Assembly (NCBI GenBank): GCA_001829505.1
Contig: MIBK01000029.1
Coordinates: 6,593-12,870 of the forward strand
Direction of reading: 5' to 3'
From: Spirochaetes bacterium RBG_16_67_19
GTDB taxonomy: Bacteria; Spirochaetota; Spirochaetia; SZUA-6; DRHE01
Length of the DNA: 6,278 nucleotides
This document shows positions 1-5,225 of this stretch, in pieces; the first letter of the stretch is position 1; every line of letters starts with the position of its first letter. The translations under genes were made by a program, and so were the position numbers. The notes beneath the pieces are model-generated. The model saw only the letters and a list, made by a program, of their open reading frames with translations. It had not been told where the DNA came from and did no database searches.

Positions 1-2
1 CC

Positions 3-2672
3 GACCAGCGCGAGGCCACGGGGGCCGTGAGCCTGACGGTAGGCGGCCGGGGTTTCGAGCAGGACGGCCCTGTCGAGCGGGTCCTGGTGGACCGTGACGG
101 GGCGGCGCCTTACGACTACAGCTTCGCCAGGGAAAGCGGGGCCTTCCAGGTGGTCTCCGACCGCCTGATCCGCGGCCTGACCCTTCCGGACGTCGAGGAG
201 GGGATCTACCGGGTGGGGGTGATCCATCCGGTGCGGGGCGCGGCCTGGAGCCGGACCCAGCTGCGGCTGGAGCGGCCGGGCACGATGAAGTTCGGGGATT
301 TTTCCTTTGATTACCGCCAGCCCTGGGACAGTGTCCGCCGCATATACCGCACGGTGGATACCAGCGCGCTGGTGGGCGGGATGGTGATGCTGTTCCTGGC
401 CGTGCTGCTGCTGGCCTCCGTGCGGCGCCTGGGCTCCCTGGCGCAGGAAGGCCGCCTCCTGAACCGCGAAATTCTGGCCGTCCTGCGGGGACAGGAGCCG
501 CCGGCAAGAAAGGTTGTCATGATGGAAGCGCTCAAACGCAAGGGCTTGGGGCTGCGCTGGAAGTTCACCAGCCTGATCATGGCCCTGGTGCTGCTCACGG
601 TGCTGCTGGTCTCCATCCCCTTGAGCATTTACATGATCAACATCCAGCGCAGGACATTGACCCGCGGCCTGGTGCAGCGGGTGGAAGCCCTGCTGGGAAG
701 CCTCTCCTCCGCCGCGGCGGACAACCTGAATCCCACTCCCAACATCCTGCAGTTGAGCGCGCTGCCGGAGCAGGCCCGGACCATGGACGAGGCCCTGTAC
801 GTGACCCTGACCGCGGCGGGCGTCGCCGATGCGACGCGCTTCGACTATGTCTGGGTGAGCAGCGACCCGGACATCAACCGCAAGCTGGAAGGCGGCGAGT
901 TCGATCCCGGCCGGTACGGGGAGGTGCGCGTCCGGGACCCGCTGGCCCCCGAGCTGGACCGGCTGCGCGCGCAGGTGGACGAGGCCGGACGGCAGCGCGT
1001 CTCCGGGCTGGCCGACGAGCGCAGGCGGCTGCTGGATGAGGCGGCAGCGCTGCTGGCCAGACCCGATGAGGAATCGCGGCAGCTGGCCAGGCAGAAGGAC
1101 GAGGAGGCCAGCCGGCTATTCGGCCAGATCAACGCCGCGCTTCTGGCCGTGCGCGGACAGGTGCGCAGCTTCCCCCCGCTGGATTCGGCCCGGCCGCCGC
1201 AGCAGCTGGAGCCCGCCTACACCTTCTACATGCCGGTGGTCTACCGCAGGGGCGGGGAGGATTTCTATTTCCATGGCGCCATCCGCCTGGGGGTCTCCAC
1301 CGACGCCATCAGCAAGGACCTGTCCAGCTCGCTGCGGCGACTGCTGATCCAGACCGCCCTCATCGCCCTACTGGGGGCCGGGCTGGCCCTGGTCGGCGCG
1401 ATCATCATGGCCGGCATCGTCGTGGGTCCGATCCGGCGTCTGGCCGCGGGAGTGGCCATCATCCGCGATACCGTGAACAAGGAGGACCTGAAGACGCACC
1501 GCATCGAAGTGCGCTCCCGCGACGAGATCGGCAGCCTGGCGGACACGGTCAACGACATGACCCAGGGCCTGGTCAAGGCGGCCATCGCCCAGAAGGAGCT
1601 GATGGTCGGCAAGGACATCCAGCGCATGTTCCTGCCCCTGGCAAAGGACAAGCAGGGGCGCATGGGCTCCACCGCGGGGGAGCAGAACGAGCAGCTGGAG
1701 ATCTTCGGGTACTACGAAGGGGCGCGGGAGGTCTCCGGGGATTTCTTCGACTACAAGAAGCTTACCGACAAGTATTACGCCATGATCAAGTGCGACGTTT
1801 CCGGCAAGGGGGTCTCGGCGGCCCTGATCATGGTGGAGGTGGCCACGATCTTCGCCACCTATTTCCGGGGCTGGACCCCGCAGAATCCGGGATTGAAGCT
1901 GCAGCCCTTGGCCGACCTGATCAACGACATGGTGGAGGAGCGCGGATTCCCGGGCCGCTTCGCCGCCCTGACCCTGGCCATCCTCGATGCGGAATCCGGA
2001 AAGGCCTGGCTGTGCAACGCGGGGGACAACATCCAGCACATCTACCGCCAGGAACAGAACCGGATGACCAGCCTGCAGCTGCCCAAGCCTCCAGCCGCTG
2101 GGGTGTTTCCCAAAGACCTGGTGGACATGAAAGGCGGCTTCCAGCAGGTGCCCGAGCAGCTGGGCAGGGGGGACGTGCTGTTCCTGTTCACGGACGGTTT
2201 CGAGGACGGCCTGGGCGAGGTGGCGCGGGGCATGAAGGGCAATGGGGAAAAGGAAGGGCCGGCGGCCAGCGCCGAGGGAGAAAGCCCCGGCATGGAGCGG
2301 ATCTACGCGGTGATCAACGCGGTGTTCCAGCGCCTGGTGTTCAAGTTGAGCGGGCACCACAACCCGCTGCTGGAGCCGGAGCTGGAGTTCGACTTCACCG
2401 GCTGCAGCGGCAGCGTGGAGGAGGCGGTGCTGGCCCTGGTTTCGGTGGAGAAGCTGATGCGCCTGCAGCCGGCCGCGGACGCGGCCGAAAAGGATCGGGT
2501 GAACGTGGACCGCCGGGTGGACGCCTTCTTATCGAAACACTACGGGCAGTACGGGCGCTATTTCACCCGCAGGCTGGAGGCCGGCGACGGTGGGGAGCTG
2601 GTGAGCTTCACGCACCTGCGCGAGGACCCGCAGTACGACGACCTCACCATCCTGGCCATCCGCAAGAAATGA
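3..2672 (+). CDS. Membrane-bound sensor PP2C/SpoIIE-family serine/threonine phosphatase with HAMP domain (5'-partial)
   Basis: This is probably an RsbU-like protein phosphatase that dephosphorylates an anti-sigma-factor antagonist in response to an envelope signal; the substrate is inferred. The frame is open to the left window edge, so the GTG at 27 (residue 1 here) is probably an internal Val. Residues 1-85 are beta-rich and likely extracytoplasmic. Membrane spans lie at about 114-132, 180-204 and 438-466, with a basic cytoplasmic segment (133-179) between the first two. Residues 205-437 form a Cache-like periplasmic domain whose end (YTFYMPVVYRR) resembles Cache strands, interrupted by a charged coiled coil at 308-380. 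HAMP covers about 466-520. A regulatory helix with the IQRMFLPL motif (531-538) leads into the phosphatase domain (555-881). Metal-site motifs are VSGDFFD (569-575), CDVSGKG (589-595), FTDGFED (721-727) and YDDLTI (870-875), so it should be active. NAGDN (665-669) replaces the common NAGHN. The region between TDG and DD is unusually long, at about 140 residues. Confidence 0.93.
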   Translation, partial: DQREATGAVSLTVGGRGFEQDGPVERVLVDRDGAAPYDYSFARESGAFQVVSDRLIRGLTLPDVEEGIYRVGVIHPVRGAAWSRTQLRLERPGTMKFGDFSFDYRQPWDSVRRIYRTVDTSALVGGMVMLFLAVLLLASVRRLGSLAQEGRLLNREILAVLRGQEPPARKVVMMEALKRKGLGLRWKFTSLIMALVLLTVLLVSIPLSIYMINIQRRTLTRGLVQRVEALLGSLSSAAADNLNPTPNILQLSALPEQARTMDEALYVTLTAAGVADATRFDYVWVSSDPDINRKLEGGEFDPGRYGEVRVRDPLAPELDRLRAQVDEAGRQRVSGLADERRRLLDEAAALLARPDEESRQLARQKDEEASRLFGQINAALLAVRGQVRSFPPLDSARPPQQLEPAYTFYMPVVYRRGGEDFYFHGAIRLGVSTDAISKDLSSSLRRLLIQTALIALLGAGLALVGAIIMAGIVVGPIRRLAAGVAIIRDTVNKEDLKTHRIEVRSRDEIGSLADTVNDMTQGLVKAAIAQKELMVGKDIQRMFLPLAKDKQGRMGSTAGEQNEQLEIFGYYEGAREVSGDFFDYKKLTDKYYAMIKCDVSGKGVSAALIMVEVATIFATYFRGWTPQNPGLKLQPLADLINDMVEERGFPGRFAALTLAILDAESGKAWLCNAGDNIQHIYRQEQNRMTSLQLPKPPAAGVFPKDLVDMKGGFQQVPEQLGRGDVLFLFTDGFEDGLGEVARGMKGNGEKEGPAASAEGESPGMERIYAVINAVFQRLVFKLSGHHNPLLEPELEFDFTGCSGSVEEAVLALVSVEKLMRLQPAADAAEKDRVNVDRRVDAFLSKHYGQYGRYFTRRLEAGDGGELVSFTHLREDPQYDDLTILAIRKK

Positions 2673-2680
2673 GGGAGGAA
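2673..2680 (+). promoter_or_regulatory. Strong Shine-Dalgarno for the secreted-protein gene
   Basis: The sequence GGGAGGAA directly follows the TGA stop of the phosphatase gene and sits about 6 nt before the ATG at 2686. It supports that start and points to translation from a shared transcript. There is no room for a promoter or terminator in the 13-nt gap. Confidence 0.75.
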
Positions 2681-2685
2681 CTGCA

Positions 2686-3804
2686 ATGAAAATAAGGGCG
2701 ATCGGCCTGGGACTGATGCTGGCGGCCGCTTTGGCTGGGGCGCAGCCCGCCCAGCAGCCCTTTGCGGTGCTGCTGAACAATCCGGAGGCCTCGGCCTTCC
2801 ACTTCGTGCTGGACCCGCCCGAGCTGGCCCAATTCGATCCCGGCTCCAGCGTGTTCGCCAACGTGGTTTACGACTACTTTCTGGAATCACCCGCGACGGG
2901 CCCGACCCTCTTCCGGACGCTGCCGCCGGGGGCCACCCTGCGGCTGAAGGACCTGCCGGAAGGCACGCACCTGCTGGTGGGCTTCTTCGCGCTGCCCGGC
3001 CGCCGGGACTACCCCGTGCGGGTCCAGCAGCTGCTGGCCGGGGGGGGGATGGCCGAGCGCTTCTATACCATGTACGCGGAGCCCAGCCTGTTCAGGGCCC
3101 GCGCCGGCAGGGGAAGGCTGGCCGGGTTTTCGGCCACGGGCGCGCCAGCCTTGCCGGCTCCATCCGGGACGACCCAGGAGGGCGCCGTGCCGTTCGCATC
3201 GCGGGGCGAGCTGGGCCTGCTGATCGACAACGACTTCGCGGACTGGGAGGCCATCCCGGTGCTGCGCAGCTTCGCCGACTACAGCCCGAAAACCTTCCTG
3301 CGGGAGCAGATCGGAGGCGGGCGGCTGGAGCTGCCGCTGGCGCAGTCCCGCTTCTGGCAGAAGGCCGGCACCGGGCTGTTCGAGTTGAAAATCGTGGACA
3401 ACGGCCCCAATCTCTACCTCTACGCCTCGACCCGCTCGGCCATGGCGGAAGGGCTCTCCATATATCTGTATTTCCGGGACCCCCGGGACAGGATCGGGGA
3501 AAACCGGGTCACCGTGGAGCTGCTGCCCGCCGTCGGCGCAAAGGCGGGCCTGGCGGCCCTTTGGGTCAAGGGGCACGGTCCCGTGGCGGCCGGCACGCTG
3601 GCCTCCGGGGTGTTCTTCCTGGAGGCCGCCCTGGACAAGGCCACAATCTACGGCGCGCTGGCTTCCGGACCGCAGGCCGGCTTCCTGGAGATCAGCAGCG
3701 CCTACCACGACCGCAGCAGCCTCTCCTATGAGGAGTTCTACTACACGCGCCTCGCCCTGAAGGACCTGCCGACGCCCGACACCCTGTTCGACGTCAGAGA
3801 TTGA
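2686..3804 (+). CDS. Secreted two-domain protein of unknown function with a CBM9/DOMON-like C-terminal half
   Basis: I do not recognise this 372-residue protein as a named family. The start has a good Shine-Dalgarno and gives a clear Sec signal peptide: MKIR, a hydrophobic core to about residue 17, and probable cleavage after AGA (17-19). The mature protein should be periplasmic or exported. Residues 22-147 form a first beta-rich domain with many aromatic residues. Residues 148-172 are a Pro/Ala/Gly linker. The segment from about 178 begins with LIDNDFADWEAIP, which resembles the start of CBM9-like or DOMON-like beta-sandwich domains (ID-x-D-x-x-DW). It continues with NGPNLYLYAST (239-249) and a strand-rich end. 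This fold assignment is inferred and no binding site can be named. No transmembrane helix follows the signal peptide and there is no lipobox Cys. It lies 13 nt behind the sensor phosphatase gene, so it is probably co-expressed and may serve the same envelope function. A G9 run encodes Gly119-121. Confidence 0.9.
   Translation: MKIRAIGLGLMLAAALAGAQPAQQPFAVLLNNPEASAFHFVLDPPELAQFDPGSSVFANVVYDYFLESPATGPTLFRTLPPGATLRLKDLPEGTHLLVGFFALPGRRDYPVRVQQLLAGGGMAERFYTMYAEPSLFRARAGRGRLAGFSATGAPALPAPSGTTQEGAVPFASRGELGLLIDNDFADWEAIPVLRSFADYSPKTFLREQIGGGRLELPLAQSRFWQKAGTGLFELKIVDNGPNLYLYASTRSAMAEGLSIYLYFRDPRDRIGENRVTVELLPAVGAKAGLAALWVKGHGPVAAGTLASGVFFLEAALDKATIYGALASGPQAGFLEISSAYHDRSSLSYEEFYYTRLALKDLPTPDTLFDVRD
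3040..3048 (+). repeat. Homopolymeric G9 tract inside a coding region
   Basis: Nine consecutive G residues encode exactly three glycines (residues 119-121 of the secreted protein). Loss of one G would shift the frame and end translation at a TGA at 3221-3223, before the CBM9-like half. Such tracts can slip during replication, and they are also a frequent site of sequencing error. Confidence 0.9.
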
Positions 3805-4837
3805 AGCGGATGGTGAGGACGTCCCCGTCCTGCACCACGTACTCCTTGCCTTCCAGGCGCAGGGTGCCGCTCTTCCGGGCCTGAGCGAAGCCGCCTTCGC
3901 TCACCAGCTGCTCGAAGGCGATGGCCTCCGCGCGGATGAACCCTTTTTCCAGGTCCGTGTGGATGCGTCCCGCGGCTTTCAGGGCGGTGGATCCGCGGGG
4001 CAGGGACCAGGCGCGCACGTCCTTCTCTCCCGCGGTCAGGAAACTGATCAGCTTGAGGCTGTGGTAGAGCTGGCGCAGGAAGCGGTCGCTGGTGGGCGCC
4101 TCCAGGCCCAGATCGGCCAGAAAGGCCTGCTGCTCCTCGCGGGGAAGCTGGGCGATCTCCATCTCCTGCCTGCCGTGGATGACGAACAGGTCCAGACCCA
4201 GGGTCCGGGCCTGCTTGAGCACCGGGGCCACCTCCACGGTGCTTTCCCCCTCGTTCACGATCAGCAGCAGCGGCTTGGCGGTGAGGAAGGAGAAGCCGGA
4301 GATCAGGCGCAGCTCGTCGGGATTCAATCCGGCTCCCGAGATCAGGCCCCCCTCGGCCAGGCGGGCGGAGAGCTGCTCCAGCAGCTGGTATTCCTTGCCG
4401 CTCTTCTTGCCCTCCTTGACGATACGCTCCAGGCGGGTCTCGGCAACTGCGTAGTCGGCGAAGGACAACGAATCCAGCAGGCGGCGCAGGTCACGCACCG
4501 GGTCCACGCTCTCCAGGGGGTGCGGCACCGCAGGGTCCAGGAAAGCCCGGATGACCAGGGCCAGGGCGTCCAGGGTGCGCATTTCGGCCAGGGCGGCGGG
4601 GGTCAGGGCGCCCTTCTCCCCGGCCTGCACCGCCATATCCTTGATGACCACGGTCGCGTAGGTGCGCTTGGCCGTGGGGAACAACTCCCACAGCTTGCCG
4701 ATGCGCTCGTCGGGCACGGCCACTTCGGCGATGCGCGACCGGCGCCCGCCGCCCGCCCCACCGGCCGCCCCACCGGCCAGCGCGCTGAATATCGTGGTCT
4801 TGCCCGCGGAAGGCAGGCCGATCAGTCCGGTTTCCAT
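3794..4837 (-). CDS. Divergent YchF/OLA1-family P-loop NTPase with C-terminal TGS (DUF933) region
   Basis: This 347-residue cytoplasmic protein resembles the universal, ribosome-associated ATPase YchF (about 363 residues) over its whole length. It has a Walker A/G1 motif (GLPSAGKT, residues 7-14). The MRTLDALALVIRAF segment (86-99) matches the YchF strand before its helical insert. The coiled-coil insert spans about 128-185. IVNEGE (193-198) corresponds to the NxxE nucleotide-specificity motif, and the C-terminal part is very conserved (TAGEKDVRAW at 268-277, AAGRIHTDLEKGFIRAE at 288-304, VQDGDVLTIRFNL at 335-347). Two core motifs are altered. The switch I region is replaced by a Gly/Ala-rich stretch (21-31), and G3 DxAG reads DMAV (67-70). 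It is therefore probably a paralogue of YchF with changed or weak hydrolysis rather than the housekeeping copy; that is inference. The ATG at 4837 places the P-loop at its usual distance from the N terminus. There is only a weak AAGG at close spacing upstream. Its 3' end overlaps the convergent secreted-protein gene by 11 nt. Confidence 0.93.
   Translation of the reverse strand: METGLIGLPSAGKTTIFSALAGGAAGGAGGGRRSRIAEVAVPDERIGKLWELFPTAKRTYATVVIKDMAVQAGEKGALTPAALAEMRTLDALALVIRAFLDPAVPHPLESVDPVRDLRRLLDSLSFADYAVAETRLERIVKEGKKSGKEYQLLEQLSARLAEGGLISGAGLNPDELRLISGFSFLTAKPLLLIVNEGESTVEVAPVLKQARTLGLDLFVIHGRQEMEIAQLPREEQQAFLADLGLEAPTSDRFLRQLYHSLKLISFLTAGEKDVRAWSLPRGSTALKAAGRIHTDLEKGFIRAEAIAFEQLVSEGGFAQARKSGTLRLEGKEYVVQDGDVLTIRFNL
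3811..3837 (+). terminator. Stem-loop just past the secreted-protein stop; possible terminator
   Basis: The arm TGGTGAGGACG (3811-3821) pairs with CGTCCT-CACCA (3826-3837, one bulged G at 3832) around a TCCC loop. This gives 11 base pairs beginning 6 nt after the TGA at 3802-3804. There is no following U-run on the plus strand, so intrinsic termination would be weak. The same bases encode the conserved VVQDGDVLT stretch near the end of the minus-strand YchF-like gene, so the pairing could be a by-product of coding. Confidence 0.35.
4755..4778 (-). repeat. Perfect 12-bp tandem duplication in the YchF-like gene
   Basis: Two identical copies of GCCCCACCGGCC (plus-strand sense; 4755-4766 and 4767-4778) encode the repeated AGGA tetrapeptides at residues 21-28. 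The repeat is in frame and falls where canonical YchF carries switch I. A degenerate relative (CGCCCGCCGCCC) precedes it at 4743-4754. Confidence 0.8.
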
Positions 4838-4845
4838 TGCCTTAC

Positions 4846-4874
4846 GTTATACCAGGAGGGCCGGCATTGAACAA
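4846..4874 (-). promoter_or_regulatory. Candidate sigma70-type promoter for the YchF-like gene
   Basis: On the minus strand, TTGTTC (plus-strand 4869-4874) and TATAAC (4846-4851) are separated by exactly 17 bp. The -10 matches the consensus at five of six positions, the -35 at three of six. The local AT content is well above the rest of the window. Transcription would begin about 1-3 nt before the ATG at 4837, giving an almost leaderless mRNA, consistent with the poor Shine-Dalgarno. Confidence 0.45.
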
Positions 4875-4896
4875 TCCGCGGGTATGCTGGTACAGT
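4867..4896 (+). promoter_or_regulatory. Candidate promoter for the zinc-ribbon gene, overlapping the divergent one
   Basis: TTGAAC (4867-4872) and TACAGT (4891-4896) are 18 bp apart, each matching the sigma70 consensus at four of six positions. The start of transcription would fall at about 4902-4904, at the ATG chosen for the zinc-ribbon gene. The -35 box overlaps that of the minus-strand promoter, so the two genes could compete for polymerase. This is weaker than the minus-strand candidate. Confidence 0.27.
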
Positions 4897-4901
4897 GGCC
4901 C

Positions 4902-5225
4902 ATGCGTTTGAGGTATTTCTGCGAGCATTGCGGCAAGGAAGTGCCGCGAAACTCGCAGCGCTGCCCCCACTGCGGCAAGTTCTTCTCCTCCGTGCAGTGT
5001 CCCCGCTGCGGACACCAGGGGGAGGGCCGCACCTTCGAGGCGGGCTGTCCCTCCTGCGGCTACCTGCGCTTTCCCCAACCCACGGTTTCGCGGTTCGGCG
5101 GGCAGAGGGGGACCCGGGGAGGAGGTTCCGGCTCCCCGGCCCTGTACCGCATCCTGGGAATCGTGCTGACCCTGGCCCTGCTGGGCATCCTGGCGCTGCT
5201 GTTCCTGCGCGGCACCGGCCGCTAG
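4902..5225 (+). CDS. Small double zinc-ribbon protein with C-terminal membrane anchor
   Basis: This 107-residue protein has two four-cysteine zinc-ribbon modules: CEHC...CPHC (Cys7, 10, 21, 24) and CPRC...CPSC (Cys33, 36, 49, 52). A Gly/Arg/Ser-rich linker (64-80) follows, then one hydrophobic helix at about 84-102 (ILGIVLTLALLGILALLFL) and the short basic tail RGTGR. With no signal peptide, the zinc ribbons should be cytoplasmic and the protein tail-anchored in the inner membrane. The function is unknown; such ribbons often mediate protein or nucleic-acid contacts. I chose the ATG at 4902 because it begins right before the first ribbon. An in-frame ATG at 4884 would add MLVQWP, and the open frame continues upstream only as the antisense of the YchF-like gene. 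Neither ATG has a proper Shine-Dalgarno; an AGGAGGG at 4854-4860 lies too far upstream. The gene is divergent from the YchF-like gene and its stop overlaps that of the next gene. Confidence 0.82.
   Translation: MRLRYFCEHCGKEVPRNSQRCPHCGKFFSSVQCPRCGHQGEGRTFEAGCPSCGYLRFPQPTVSRFGGQRGTRGGGSGSPALYRILGIVLTLALLGILALLFLRGTGR

Noticed and set aside
27..29. GTG at 27 as the start of the phosphatase gene
   Set aside because: The frame is open to the left edge, no Shine-Dalgarno precedes the GTG, and the following residues lack a signal peptide although this part should be exported.
1368..2360. 330-codon minus-strand open frame opposite the phosphatase gene
   Set aside because: It lies wholly antisense to a gene with clear motifs, and its translation is rich in His, Gln, Gly and Arg without domains. 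This is the usual by-product of GC-rich codon use.
1790..2689. 299-codon plus-strand open frame within the phosphatase gene
   Set aside because: Out of frame with the real protein, with a Gly/Arg/Ala/Pro-rich composition; a shadow frame.
2887..3708. 273-codon minus-strand open frame opposite the secreted-protein gene
   Set aside because: Composition is low-complexity and no motif is present, whereas the plus-strand frame has a signal peptide and a Shine-Dalgarno.
3959..4870. 303-codon plus-strand open frame opposite the YchF-like gene
   Set aside because: Antisense to a strongly conserved family; Gln/Gly/His-rich shadow.
4662..4901. N-terminal 80-codon extension of the zinc-ribbon frame
   Set aside because: It is mostly the antisense of the YchF-like P-loop region, and its Pro/Ala-rich translation has no conserved character. 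The zinc ribbons begin right after the ATG at 4902.
4854..4911. AGGAGGG followed by a TTG-started 14-codon frame (4867-4911), or an ATT start at 4866 for the zinc-ribbon gene
   Set aside because: The spacing is suitable, but an ATT start is very rare and the tiny frame has no supporting signal. The bases also lie upstream of the better promoter candidate. It could be a leader peptide, but I cannot support it.
5209..5222. GCGGC-ACCG-GCCGC hairpin at the end of the zinc-ribbon gene as a terminator
   Set aside because: It has only five base pairs and no U-run on either strand, and such short GC hairpins are expected by chance at this base composition.
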